Positions 42,298 through 50,411 of a stretch of DNA of 64,000 bases are shown piece by piece. Positions within the stretch are counted from its first letter, which is position 1. Each line of letters begins with the position of its first letter. The stretch covers positions 39,134 through 103,133 of the forward strand of contig NZ_QYCN01000012.1 in NCBI RefSeq assembly GCF_003583925.1. Direction: 5' to 3'. The translations under genes were made by a program, and so were the position numbers. The notes beneath the pieces are model-generated. The model did no database searches, was not told where the DNA came from, and was given only the letters and a program-made list of their open reading frames with translations. This DNA comes from Hymenobacter rubripertinctus (lineage in GTDB: Bacteria; Bacteroidota; Bacteroidia; Cytophagales; Hymenobacteraceae).

Positions 42298-42542
42298 ATG
42301 GTTAGCCTTTGGGAGGGTGGAGGAAAGCAAGGGCCCGGCATTGGTGCGGAGCGTGGTTATCCTACGCCGAAAAAGCCGCCCGCAGTTATCTGCGAGGGGG
42401 GTAATTCAGGGGTAATGCCCCAAAATACCGCTTTCTACGGAGGAGCTATTGCGTATAAATACGGAGTTGCTTCGGCAAACCCTGATCTGCGTTGTTGCTC
42501 GGCTGGCCCGCAAACTACCGGGCCGGTTTGCCGTTACACCTA

Positions 42543-42550
42543 TACCTTCG
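42543..42550 (+). promoter_or_regulatory. -7 promoter box of egtB
   Basis: TACCTTCG, one base off TAnnTTTG, 21 bases before the ATG at 42572. It supports that start over an in-frame ATG at 42449. Confidence 0.45.
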
Positions 42551-42571
42551 GTTTCTTACTCATTGCCTCTT

Positions 42572-43900
42572 ATGCCTGTTTCTTCTGCTCCCGTGCTGGC
42601 CCCGGCGGCCCCGCTTGTTTCCTCACTCCGGTCCCGGTTCGAAGCCGTGCGCCGGCAGTCGGTGGCCCTATGCGAGCCGCTGCTGCCCGAAGACACGGTG
42701 ATGCAGCCCATGCTCGATGTGAGCCCTCCCAAGTGGCACCTGGCCCACACCACCTGGTTTTGGGAAACGTTTCTGCTGCGCGAATACCAGCCTGGCTACC
42801 AGGTGTTCCACCCCGACTACGCCTTCCTGTTTAACTCCTATTATAACTCCCTGGGCTCGCGCGTGAACCGGGCCGACCGAGGCACTCTTTCGCGCCCGCC
42901 CCTGGGCGACGTGTACGCCTACCGCACCGCCATCGATGCCCAGATGCACCAGCTGCTGGAGCGGGCGGATGCTTTGCCGCCCGCCTTCCGGGAGCTGGTG
43001 GAGCTGGGCCTCCAGCACGAGCAGCAGCACCAGGAGCTGCTGGCCACCGACATCAAGTACATCCTCAGCACCAGCCCTTTGGCGCCGGCGTATCTGAGTG
43101 AAAAATTGCCGGCAAACGGCGCGGCCGGCGCTACGTTACCTGCTCCTTCCCACTTGCCGCCGCCGGCCACCTGGCTGCCGGTGCCGGGCGGGGTCTACCG
43201 CATCGGGTTTGAGGAGGAGGGCTTTTGCTTCGACAACGAGCAGGCCCCCCACGATACCTACGTGGCCGATTTCGAGCTGCAAAACCGCCTCGTGACCAAC
43301 GCCGAATACCTGGAGTTTATGGAGGCCGGCGGCTACCGCGACTTCCGGTTCTGGCTGGGCGAAGGCTGGGATTTGGTCCAGCAGCAGGGCTGGGAAGCGC
43401 CTTTGTACTGGGTGCTGCGCGACGGAGGCTGGCACCGCTTCACCCACCAGGGCCTGCAACCCGTGAACCCGGCCGCGCCGGTCACGCATGTGAGCTTCTA
43501 CGAGGCCGATGCGTACGCCCAGTGGCGGGGTTGCCGCCTGCCCACCGAACAGGAATGGGAAATAGCGGCCCGCCGCTTCAACCCCGATAAAGCGGCCGGC
43601 ACGTTCCTGGAAAGCTGCCTTTTCGACCCCCAGCCCCTGGCGCCCGATGCCGCCCCCGACCAGTGCCACCAACTGCTCGGCGATGCCTGGGAGTGGACGT
43701 ACTCGGCCTACCACCCCTACCCTGGCTACCAGCGCGCCGCCGGAGCCCTGGGCGAGTACAACGGCAAGTTCATGCTCAACCAGCTGGTGCTGCGCGGGGG
43801 CTCCTGCGTCACCCCCGAAAGCCACATCCGCCTCACTTACCGCAACTTCTTCCACGCCGATAAGCGCTGGCAGTTTACCGGCATCCGCCTGGCTCGCTGA
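42572..43900 (+). CDS. egtB: Ergothioneine biosynthesis sulfoxide synthase (EgtB)
   Basis: 442 residues from ATG at 42572. The N-terminal DinB-like domain supplies the iron ligands: HLAHTTWFWETFLL (first His) and GLQHEQQHQELLATD (HxxxH pair, about 150-155). The C-terminal formylglycine-generating-like (FGE-sulfatase) fold has PVPGGVYRIGFEEEG, FELQNRLVTNAEY, RLPTEQEWEIAAR, DAWEWTYSAYHPYPG and VLRGGSCVTP. EgtB couples hercynine to a thiol (gamma-glutamylcysteine or cysteine) with O2. Followed by egtD. Confidence 0.93.
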   Translation: MPVSSAPVLAPAAPLVSSLRSRFEAVRRQSVALCEPLLPEDTVMQPMLDVSPPKWHLAHTTWFWETFLLREYQPGYQVFHPDYAFLFNSYYNSLGSRVNRADRGTLSRPPLGDVYAYRTAIDAQMHQLLERADALPPAFRELVELGLQHEQQHQELLATDIKYILSTSPLAPAYLSEKLPANGAAGATLPAPSHLPPPATWLPVPGGVYRIGFEEEGFCFDNEQAPHDTYVADFELQNRLVTNAEYLEFMEAGGYRDFRFWLGEGWDLVQQQGWEAPLYWVLRDGGWHRFTHQGLQPVNPAAPVTHVSFYEADAYAQWRGCRLPTEQEWEIAARRFNPDKAAGTFLESCLFDPQPLAPDAAPDQCHQLLGDAWEWTYSAYHPYPGYQRAAGALGEYNGKFMLNQLVLRGGSCVTPESHIRLTYRNFFHADKRWQFTGIRLAR

Positions 43901-43914
43901 TTCTTTGGCTGGTA

Positions 43915-43980
43915 GCTGGTAGCCAGAAAGCTATTGGCCAATGCTATCAGCTATCAGCTATCAGCTATCAGCTATCAGCT
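43915..43980. repeat. CTATCAG heptamer tandem array
   Basis: Five exact copies of CTATCAG at 43944-43978. Immediately upstream are related heptamers CTGGTAG, CTGGTAG, and CTATTGG. Spacer between egtB (ends 43900) and egtD (starts 44038). Confidence 0.9.
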
Positions 43981-44037
43981 TAAAAAAACCTCCTGGCGCT
44001 GCCGTAGTTGTAGCCTCTCTCTCCTCTTGCCTCTCTC

Positions 44038-45054
44038 ATGCCTGCACCATCTACCTCGCCTGCTCCCGCTTTGCCCGTTACTGCTGCTCCTGAACTGCCG
44101 GACCCGAACACGTTTCTGCGCCAGCACGTGCGCGAGGGCTTGAGCCGGCCGTTCAAAACGCTGTCGTCGATGTATTTCTACGACGACGAAGGCAGCCGGC
44201 TGTTCCAGCAGATTATGGCCCTGCCGGAGTATTATCCTACCCGCACCGAGTTCGGTCTGCTAACCCATCACCGGGCGGCCATCAGCCGGGCGCTACGCCC
44301 CCAAGACCCGGCCGAGTCGTTTTTTCTGCTCGAACTCGGGGCCGGCGACGGGCTCAAAACCAAGATTCTGCTGCGCGAGCTGCTCGAAACCGGGGCCAGC
44401 TTCACCTACGTGCCCGTCGATATTTCGGCGGCGGCCCTTGAGGGGCTGGCCACCAGCCTCCGGGCCGAGCTGCCCGAGCTGCGCGTGGAGCCCGTGGTGG
44501 CCGATTACGCCGACGCGCTGCGCCTGATGGCCGGCCGGCCGGGCCGCAAGGCGGTGCTGTTTCTGGGCTCCAACATCGGCAACTTCCTGCCGCCCGACCG
44601 CCACCGCTTCCTGCTCAACCTGGCCCAGCCCCTCACTTCCGATGACCGCCTGCTCATTGGCTTCGACCTCCAGAAAGACCCGCGCCGGATTCGGGCCGCC
44701 TACGACGACAGCCAGGGCGTAACGGCCGCCTTCAACTTCAACCTGCTCCGCCGCCTCAACCGCGAGTTGGGGGCCGATTTCGACCTCGGCCACTGGCAGC
44801 ACTACACCGATTACGACCCGCTGGATGGAGCCGTGCGCTCGTTCCTGGTGAGCACCCGCGCCCAGACGGTACGGTTCGCCAAGCTGGAATGGACCGTGGA
44901 ATTCCGAGCCTGGGAGATGATTCATACCGAAAACTCCTACAAATTCACCGAGGCTATCATTGGTGAACTGGCCGAAGAAGCCGGCTTGCGGGTCGCGGAT
45001 TTCTTCACCGACGAGCAGGATTTCTTTGCCGATGTGCTGTTGCGCCGTGCTTGA
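44038..45054 (+). CDS. egtD: L-histidine N-alpha-methyltransferase (EgtD)
   Basis: 338 residues. EgtD-specific segments: SSMYFYDDEGSRLFQQIMAL, PEYYPTRTEFGLL, LLELGAGDGLKTKILL (SAM-binding), and FLGSNIGNFLP. Further LIGFDLQKDPRRIRAAYDD and FNLNLLRRLNRELGADFD-type C-terminal region are conserved in the family. It trimethylates histidine to hercynine, the first step of ergothioneine synthesis. The short N-terminal Ala/Pro-rich extension before DPNTFLRQHVREG may be partly untranslated. Confidence 0.95.
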   Translation: MPAPSTSPAPALPVTAAPELPDPNTFLRQHVREGLSRPFKTLSSMYFYDDEGSRLFQQIMALPEYYPTRTEFGLLTHHRAAISRALRPQDPAESFFLLELGAGDGLKTKILLRELLETGASFTYVPVDISAAALEGLATSLRAELPELRVEPVVADYADALRLMAGRPGRKAVLFLGSNIGNFLPPDRHRFLLNLAQPLTSDDRLLIGFDLQKDPRRIRAAYDDSQGVTAAFNFNLLRRLNRELGADFDLGHWQHYTDYDPLDGAVRSFLVSTRAQTVRFAKLEWTVEFRAWEMIHTENSYKFTEAIIGELAEEAGLRVADFFTDEQDFFADVLLRRA

Positions 45055-45091
45055 GAATTAACCAAACGCCTCGTAAGATTTCCCCTGACGG

Positions 45092-45154
45092 AGGACTTAA
45101 ACAATTTGGGGGTAAACAATTTCAAATTGTTTACCCCCAAATTGTTTAAGTCCT
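45092..45154. repeat. Perfect palindrome with single-base centre
   Basis: 31-base arms (45092-45122 and 45124-45154) are exact complements around one C; the core is GGGGGTAAACAATTTCAAATTG. It is AT-rich, in the gap between egtD and the PLP gene. Confidence 0.95.
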
Positions 45155-45326
45155 TTGCGGGACGTGCAAAAGTCGGCCAGCAGCCCGCAGCCGTTGCCGG
45201 ATGCGGCGGGCTCCCGCCCCATTGGCGAAACCCTTTTTCCTGGTGTACTCCTTGGAAGAAACCGATGCCCGTACTTGCGGCACAAGGGAAAAAAGTCCTC
45301 CTTTCGCTTAATCAAACAAGCTTCTG

Positions 45327-46433
45327 ATGCACAAAACACCGATTTCCCTGGCCTCCGGATATGGCAATTTCGTGGTGCCGGCCGCCGCCACCCGGGCCGC
45401 CACCGATTTGCTGGGCAGTGGTTTGCTCGAAGTGCTGCCCGCCGCCGGTTCCGAGGCCCTGCGCACGGCCCTGGTGGCCCCGGCCCGGCCCGCCGGCGCG
45501 GGGCCGTTGAGCGCCGATAACGTGGTGATTACGCCCGGTGCGAAGGCGGCCCTGTTTGCCCTGCTGAAAACCGTGCTCCGCCCCGGCGATGAAGTGCTGC
45601 TGCCCACGCCCAACTGGTTCGGGTTTGCCGCGCTGGTGGAACAGGCCGGCGGCACCCTGCGCACCCTGCCCCTGGACCCGGCCGATGACTACGCCCTGCG
45701 CCCCGACCAGCTCCGCGCCGCCCTGTCGGACCGCACGCGGGTGCTGCTGTTTTCGAACCCCAACAACCCCAGCGGCCGCCTCTACCGCCGCCCCGAGCTG
45801 GCCGGGTGGCTCACCGTGACCCGGGACTTCCCGGACCTGTTCGTGCTCAGCGATGAGATTTATAACCTCATCAACTTCGAGGCGGAACCCACCCCGTCGC
45901 TGCTCGACTTCCCGGACCCGCACGGCCGGCATTTGGTCGTGAACGGGTTCAGCAAGTCGCTGGCCCTGATTGGGTGGGGGGCGGGCTACCTGGTAGCCCC
46001 GGCTGCCGTGGCCCGCGCCTGCGCCGAGTGGCAGCATGCCACCGGCTGCGCCGTGCCGGCCCCCACCCAGACGGCGGCGCTGGCCGTTACCCGGCAGGCC
46101 CCCGCAATAGCCGCCGAACTGCTGGCCCAGCTCCGGCCCAACCGGGCACGGCTGCTCGATTTTCTGGCCGCCCAGGCCGCCATTCCGCCCGCTCTGCCCA
46201 CGGCCACCTACTACGCCTACCCCGACCTGCGCGCCTACCTCCGCCCCGACCTGCCGCCCGCCGAAGCCGCTGCCGGCCTGCTAAACCGCCTCCGCCAAGC
46301 CGGCGTGGATGTGGTGGACGGTACCGGCTGCGGCACCCCCGGTTTCGCCCGTATTTCCTACGCCGTTTCCGAAGCCGACCTCACCGAAGCCCTCCGCCGT
46401 CTGGGTGGGGTGCTGGGTGGGGCGAATGGATAG
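45327..46433 (+). CDS. PLP-dependent class I/II aminotransferase-like enzyme
   Basis: 368 residues, fold type I. Motifs: NVVITPGAKAALFALLK, NPNNPSGRLYRRPEL, VLSDEIYNLINF (Asp for the pyridine N, Tyr), and VNGFSKSLALIGWGAGYLV with the Schiff-base lysine (about 212). End: FARISYAVSEADLTEALRRL (Arg for carboxylate). It is next to egtB-egtD. The last step of ergothioneine synthesis is a PLP C-S lyase (EgtE), usually a class V fold; this class I enzyme might take that role but it may simply be an aminotransferase. Confidence 0.85.
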   Translation: MHKTPISLASGYGNFVVPAAATRAATDLLGSGLLEVLPAAGSEALRTALVAPARPAGAGPLSADNVVITPGAKAALFALLKTVLRPGDEVLLPTPNWFGFAALVEQAGGTLRTLPLDPADDYALRPDQLRAALSDRTRVLLFSNPNNPSGRLYRRPELAGWLTVTRDFPDLFVLSDEIYNLINFEAEPTPSLLDFPDPHGRHLVVNGFSKSLALIGWGAGYLVAPAAVARACAEWQHATGCAVPAPTQTAALAVTRQAPAIAAELLAQLRPNRARLLDFLAAQAAIPPALPTATYYAYPDLRAYLRPDLPPAEAAAGLLNRLRQAGVDVVDGTGCGTPGFARISYAVSEADLTEALRRLGGVLGGANG

Positions 46434-46500
46434 ATGGGGGATTGGGTAGATGGGGGAACTGTCGCCCAACAATTCCCTCATTTCACCGCCCACCAACTCG

Positions 46501-46508
46501 TACCTTTA
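46501..46508 (+). promoter_or_regulatory. -7-like box of the MATE gene
   Basis: TACCTTTA, one base off TAnnTTTG, 22 bases before ATG at 46531. Confidence 0.35.
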
Positions 46509-46530
46509 CGGCTCATTTCGTTGCCGCCGT

Positions 46531-47910
46531 ATGTCTGCTACCCCGTTTCGTTCCCACCTCCGGCCCACGCTGGCCTTGGCTTACCCCGTAATGCTGAGTC
46601 AGCTCGGGCACGTGCTGGTGAACGTGGTGGACAGCATGGTGGTGGGCCAGACGGGCAAGGTGCCGCTGGCGGCCGTGTCGCTGAGCGTGAGCGTGAGTAC
46701 GGTGGTGATGGTGCTCGGCCTGGGCCTCACGATGGGCATTACGCCTTTGGTAGCCGGGGCCGACGGCCGCCGCGACGTGGCCGGCCTGGGCCGCCTTCTG
46801 GTAAACGGCGTGTGGCTGAGCGCGGTGGCCGGGCTGGTGCTGGCGGCCCTCGGTCTGCTGGTGCCGCTGGCTTTGCCCCACCTGCGGCAGGCCCCGGCCG
46901 TGGTGGCGCTGGCCGCGCCCTGGGTGAAGGTGATGTTCCTGTCGTTTTTCCCGCTGATGATTTTCCAGGGCTTCAAGCAGTTTGCCGAGGGGCTGGGCCT
47001 CACCCGCCAGGCCATGTTGCTTTCGGTGCAGGCCAACCTGCTGAACGCGGTGCTCTGCTACGGCTTCGTGTTCGGGAAGTTGGGGCTGCCGGAGCTGGGC
47101 ATGATGGGCGCGGCCTGGGCCACGCTTATAGCCCGCGTGCTGATGGCCGTGCTCATGGCCGCCTACGTGCTGCGGGCCGCCCGCCTGCGCCCCTACCGCG
47201 AAGCCGCCGCCCTCAACCCGCGCCCCGATGCGGCCGGGTTGCGCCGCCTGCTGAACCTGGGCGCGCCCATCGGGGTGCAGATGACCTTCGAAATGGGTGC
47301 CTTCAGCTTCTCGGCCATCATGATTGGCTGGCTGGGGGCCACCCAGCTGGCCGCCCACCAGATTGCCATCAACGTGGCCTCCGTAACCTACATGGCGGCC
47401 AGCGGCATCGGGGCGGCGGCTACCATCCGGGTGGGCAAGTTTTTCGGAGCCCACGATGCCGCCGGTGCCCGCCAGGCCGGCCTGATGGCTTACCTGCTTA
47501 CCCTCGGCTTTATGGGCCTGATGGGGCTGGTGCTGGTGCTGGCCCGCCACGCTATTCCGCACTACTACAACCACGACCCGGTAGTGGTGGCCCAGGCGGC
47601 CAGCCTGCTGCTGGTGGCCGCCGCATTTCAGATTTCCGACGGCTTGCAGGTGGTGGGCCTGGGTGCGTTGCGGGGGCTGGAAGACGTGAAGGTACCCTCA
47701 GTGGTGGCCCTGCTGGCCTACTGGGCCGTGGCCCTGCCCCTGGGCTACGTGCTGGGCTTCTGGCTGCACTGGGGCGCATTGGGCGTGTGGCTGGGGCTGC
47801 TTACCGGCCTTTCGCTGGTGGCCGGGGTGCTGCTGCTGCGCTTCTACCGCTGGCCGGTGCTGGCCTCCGCCGTCGCCACCGTGAACGAACCCGCCCTGGC
47901 CCTGCGTTAA
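46531..47910 (+). CDS. MATE-family multidrug/Na+ exporter
   Basis: 459 residues from ATG at 46531 (upstream in-frame ATG at 46450 would add an unlikely polar tail). About 12 transmembrane helices, in two pseudo-repeats. The N-terminal helix starts RPTLALAYPVMLSQLGHVLVN and has the NorM-like QxG/PVML motif. VDSMVVGQTGKVPLAAVSLS follows. GFKQFAEGLGLTRQ is at the end of the N-lobe. Second lobe begins GAPIGVQMTFEMGAFSFSAI. It probably exports drugs or metabolites in exchange for Na+ or H+. Confidence 0.92.
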   Translation: MSATPFRSHLRPTLALAYPVMLSQLGHVLVNVVDSMVVGQTGKVPLAAVSLSVSVSTVVMVLGLGLTMGITPLVAGADGRRDVAGLGRLLVNGVWLSAVAGLVLAALGLLVPLALPHLRQAPAVVALAAPWVKVMFLSFFPLMIFQGFKQFAEGLGLTRQAMLLSVQANLLNAVLCYGFVFGKLGLPELGMMGAAWATLIARVLMAVLMAAYVLRAARLRPYREAAALNPRPDAAGLRRLLNLGAPIGVQMTFEMGAFSFSAIMIGWLGATQLAAHQIAINVASVTYMAASGIGAAATIRVGKFFGAHDAAGARQAGLMAYLLTLGFMGLMGLVLVLARHAIPHYYNHDPVVVAQAASLLLVAAAFQISDGLQVVGLGALRGLEDVKVPSVVALLAYWAVALPLGYVLGFWLHWGALGVWLGLLTGLSLVAGVLLLRFYRWPVLASAVATVNEPALALR

Positions 47911-47916
47911 CCCAGC

Positions 47917-47955
47917 GAGCAACGCCGCAACAAGTGCGGCGGCTTCTTTATTTCG
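47917..47955 (+). terminator. Weak terminator after the MATE gene
   Basis: GCCGC AACAAGT GCGGC followed by GGCTTCTTTATTT: short stem with imperfect T-tract. It overlaps the start region of the next gene. Confidence 0.4.
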
Positions 47956-47972
47956 CTTCCGTTCAGCCCCAT

Positions 47973-48527
47973 ATGTCGCTTCCGTTTGCTCCCATCTGGC
48001 TCCTGAGTCTGTTCTTTCCCGTTACCAACCCGTCCGTGGCCCAGGTAACGCCGCCGGCCCCGAAGCTGGAGTGGCACGCCGACCGGCTTCTGACCTGGGA
48101 CGACTTCAAGGCCCGCCCCAATACCGACCGCCTGGAGGCCCTCACGTCTTCGACTATTGATGCCACCATCGGCTGCATCGACTACGCGTTTTCGGGGCAG
48201 GTGCGCGCCGTATTCACACCTTCCGAGTCGTGGGTGCGCAACGCGGCCCGCGCCACCCCGGCTCTGTTGCGCCACGAGCAAGTCCACTTCGACCTGACGG
48301 AAGTACACGCCCGCCTGCTGCGCCAGAAGCTCACGCTCATCAAGTTCGACTGCCTGCACCTGCAACCGGCCTTCAACAACCTCACGAAAGTGGCCTTCCT
48401 GACCTGGCAGCGCGACGAAGCCAAGTACGACCAGGAAACCAACCACGGCCTCAACGCCCCCAAACAGCAGGAGTGGGACCAGAAAACCCAGCAGCGCCTC
48501 CAGGCCCTGGCCGCTTACGCGAAGTGA
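47973..48527 (+). CDS. DUF922-type secreted putative metalloprotease
   Basis: 184 residues from ATG at 47973. Signal peptide of about 25 residues (PIWLLSLFFPVTNPSVAQ). The core LTWDDFKARPNT (about 40-51) and LLRHEQVHFDLTEVHAR (about 100-116) fit DUF922, whose HExxH-like zinc motif is here HEQVH. A catalytic Glu follows. Likely periplasmic. Role unknown; DUF922 proteins are predicted zinc-dependent peptidases. Confidence 0.8.
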   Translation: MSLPFAPIWLLSLFFPVTNPSVAQVTPPAPKLEWHADRLLTWDDFKARPNTDRLEALTSSTIDATIGCIDYAFSGQVRAVFTPSESWVRNAARATPALLRHEQVHFDLTEVHARLLRQKLTLIKFDCLHLQPAFNNLTKVAFLTWQRDEAKYDQETNHGLNAPKQQEWDQKTQQRLQALAAYAK

Positions 48528-48529
48528 GT

Positions 48530-48646
48530 TTAGAAGGCAATGACTTTAAAAGTCAGCAAGTCTACGCTATGCGGTTCAGGCAGAAGACAGGGTACTATTT
48601 ACGGCCTGTTCACTTTCTGACTGCTCAACTTATTACCTTCTAAACG
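48530..48646. repeat. Degenerate inverted repeat filling the spacer
   Basis: Left end GTTTAGAAGGCAAT and right end ATTACCTTCTAAAC are complementary. Inner halves are also partly complementary in 7-base register (AAAGTCA against TGACTGC). Spans stop-to-start between the DUF922 and CsaA genes. Confidence 0.5.
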
Positions 48647-48647
48647 C

Positions 48648-48980
48648 ATGATAACCTGGGCTGATTTCGAGCGGATTGACATCCGGGTGGGCACGATTGT
48701 GGAGGCCCGCGAATTTCCAGCGGCGCGGCGGCCGGCCTATCAGTTGCTCATTGATCTGGGACCCGAAATCGGCCTGAAAAAGTCCAGCGCCCAGCTCACC
48801 CACCACTACCAGCCCACCGATTTGCCTGGCCGCCAGGTGCTGTGCGTGGTCAACTTCCCGCCCAAACAAATCGGGCCTTTCCTCTCCGAAGTGCTGGTTA
48901 CCGGCGCGCCGGATGTCAACGGCCACATTGTGCTGGCCACCCTCGCCGCCCCCCTGCCCAACGGCAGCCGCCTGGCGTGA
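48648..48980 (+). CDS. csaA: CsaA-type tRNA-binding domain protein
   Basis: 110 residues. The OB-fold pattern matches CsaA: WADFERIDIRVGTIVEARE, ARRPAYQLLIDLGPEIGLKK, SSAQLTHHY, VVNFPPKQIGPFLSEVLVTG. CsaA is a small dimeric chaperone-like protein that binds tRNA or export substrates in the cytoplasm. Fills a position before the convergent DUF4296 gene, with a palindrome in between. Confidence 0.93.
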   Translation: MITWADFERIDIRVGTIVEAREFPAARRPAYQLLIDLGPEIGLKKSSAQLTHHYQPTDLPGRQVLCVVNFPPKQIGPFLSEVLVTGAPDVNGHIVLATLAAPLPNGSRLA

Positions 48981-48990
48981 AGGAGTAGAA

Positions 48991-49082
48991 CTGTCATTCC
49001 GACGCAGGAGGAATCTGGGTCAGGTCGTTGAACAGCACCGTTCGAAGATTTGCCCCAGATTCCTCCTGCGTCGGAATGACAG
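48991..49082. repeat. Palindromic GTCATTC element between convergent genes
   Basis: 29-base perfect arms (48991-49019 and 49054-49082) starting CTGTCATTCCGACGCAGG. The centre holds CAGGTCGTTGAACAGCACCG, resembling the centre of the copy at 51357. It fills the gap between convergent genes and could act as terminator here. Confidence 0.9.
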
Positions 49083-49087
49083 TTTCC

Positions 49088-49474
49088 TTACCGATGCTCC
49101 GGCGGGGCGTCGGCGGGTTTGCGGCGGGCTTCGCGCTGGGCCAGGCTGTCGACGACCGTTGAATAGATGCCGTCCAGGTCCTGGTTGTGGGTGGCGTAGT
49201 AGCGGTAGCTCTGCATGAAGGTCGAGTCCGTGACCTCGAACTGCCAGTAGATTTTCTTCTGCTCCTGCCGGAACAAGGCCCGGGTGGAGTCCAGGGGCAG
49301 GCCCGAGCCATCGGTGCGGGCCTCCAGCGTGTGCAGCTCCACCAGCAGGCGCACCATCTTCTCCGAATCGATGAGCTGGGGCGGGGCGGGCACTTCTTCA
49401 GACTTCTGGCAGGCGCTAACTCCCAGAGCGAGGGCGCTTAGGACCGTGAGCAGGAAAATGGAATGTCGTTTCAC
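49088..49474 (-). CDS. DUF4296 lipoprotein
   Basis: 128 residues from a GTG start at 49474. Lipoprotein signal with lipobox GVSAC (Cys about residue 22). The rest is an acidic and helical DUF4296 domain: VRLLVELHTLEARTDGSG, LFRQEQKKIYWQFEVTDSTF, YYATHNQDLDGIYSTVVDSL. DUF4296 is a Bacteroidota-only lipoprotein family of unknown role. The GTG start is supported by TAACTTTG 5 bases upstream. Divergent from the DUF58 gene. Confidence 0.88.
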   Translation of the reverse strand: MKRHSIFLLTVLSALALGVSACQKSEEVPAPPQLIDSEKMVRLLVELHTLEARTDGSGLPLDSTRALFRQEQKKIYWQFEVTDSTFMQSYRYYATHNQDLDGIYSTVVDSLAQREARRKPADAPPEHR

Positions 49475-49479
49475 GGGGG

Positions 49480-49487
49480 CAAAGTTA
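49480..49487 (-). promoter_or_regulatory. -7 promoter box of the DUF4296 gene
   Basis: TAACTTTG on the minus strand, a perfect TAnnTTTG match, 5 bases before the GTG codon, implying a leaderless transcript. Confidence 0.6.
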
Positions 49488-49498
49488 GGCGGATGCCG

Positions 49499-49506
49499 TA
49501 GTTTAG
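49499..49506 (+). promoter_or_regulatory. -7-like box of the DUF58 gene
   Basis: TAGTTTAG, near TAnnTTTG, 5 bases before ATG at 49512. It lies 11 bases from the opposite-strand box at 49480-49487, so the divergent promoters overlap. Confidence 0.45.
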
Positions 49507-49511
49507 TCGGA

Positions 49512-50411
49512 ATGAAAGCCGCCGATTCTCCTTTTCAGCAACTTGTGCGCCGGCTCCGGCAGATGGAAATCCGCATTCTGAAGGCCGTCGACGCGCAGTT
49601 GCAGGGCAATTTCCACTCCGTGTTCAAAGGTACCGGACTGGAGTTCGACGACGTGCGCCTCTACCAGTACGGCGACGAAGTGCGGGCCATCGACTGGGCC
49701 GTGTCCAGCAAGGGCCACGGCACGTTTGTAAAAACCTACAAAGAGGAGCGCGAGCAGCAGGTGCTGTTACTGCTCGACGTGAGTGCGTCTCAGCAAGTGG
49801 GCGCGGCCGGCCGGCGCAAGCTCGACGTAGCCCGCGAAATCTGCGGGGTGCTGGCCCTGGCCGCCGCCCGCCAGGACGCCCAGCTCGGCCTCCTGGCTTT
49901 CTCCGATCAGAAGGAGCTTTACCTGGCCCCCGGCAAGGGCACCAACCACGCCTACTCGCTCATCAAGCGGCTGTTTGCCCTGGAGCCCCACAGCCGCCAA
50001 ACGGCCGTGGCGGCCGGCATCAAGCAGGCCCTGGGGCTGCTCAAGCGCCGCACCATCGTGCTGCTGATTTCCGATTTTATTGATGCCGAGTACGAGCGGG
50101 AGCTGACCATGCTGGCCCGCAAGCACGATTTGGTGGTGATGCAGCTCCTCGACCAGCGCGAGCGGGAGTTTCCGCCCCTGGGCATCATTCCGCTCCACGA
50201 CCAGGAGTCGGGGCGCACGGTGTGGGTGAACACGTCGTCGGCATCGTTCCGGGCCAGCTACCGCGCCACCTACGAGCAGAACCGGGAGCAAATCGGCCAG
50301 ATCTGCCGCCGCCACCGCACCGAATACCTCTCCATTGCCACCGACACCGACTTCATCCCCCAGCTGGTGAACCTGTTCCGGCGGCGTAACCAGCGCGGCA
50401 GCCGTGGGTAA
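49512..50411 (+). CDS. DUF58 domain protein (Bat-type cluster)
   Basis: 299 residues from ATG at 49512; a longer in-frame frame runs antisense to the lipoprotein gene and is excluded. The DUF58 signature GLEFDDVRLYQYGDEVRAIDW is clear (about 38-58), then the VWA-like part LLLLDVSASQQVG and LIKRLFALEPHSRQTA. In Bacteroidota, DUF58, BatA and related genes form aerotolerance-like operons usually led by a MoxR ATPase. Here no MoxR precedes. The next gene starts inside its last codons, so they are coupled. Confidence 0.9.
   Translation: MKAADSPFQQLVRRLRQMEIRILKAVDAQLQGNFHSVFKGTGLEFDDVRLYQYGDEVRAIDWAVSSKGHGTFVKTYKEEREQQVLLLLDVSASQQVGAAGRRKLDVAREICGVLALAAARQDAQLGLLAFSDQKELYLAPGKGTNHAYSLIKRLFALEPHSRQTAVAAGIKQALGLLKRRTIVLLISDFIDAEYERELTMLARKHDLVVMQLLDQREREFPPLGIIPLHDQESGRTVWVNTSSASFRASYRATYEQNREQIGQICRRHRTEYLSIATDTDFIPQLVNLFRRRNQRGSRG

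Noticed and set aside
43944..43978. Possible CRISPR-like array (five heptamers)
   Set aside because: Units are 7 bases with no spacers, so it is a tandem heptamer repeat, not CRISPR.
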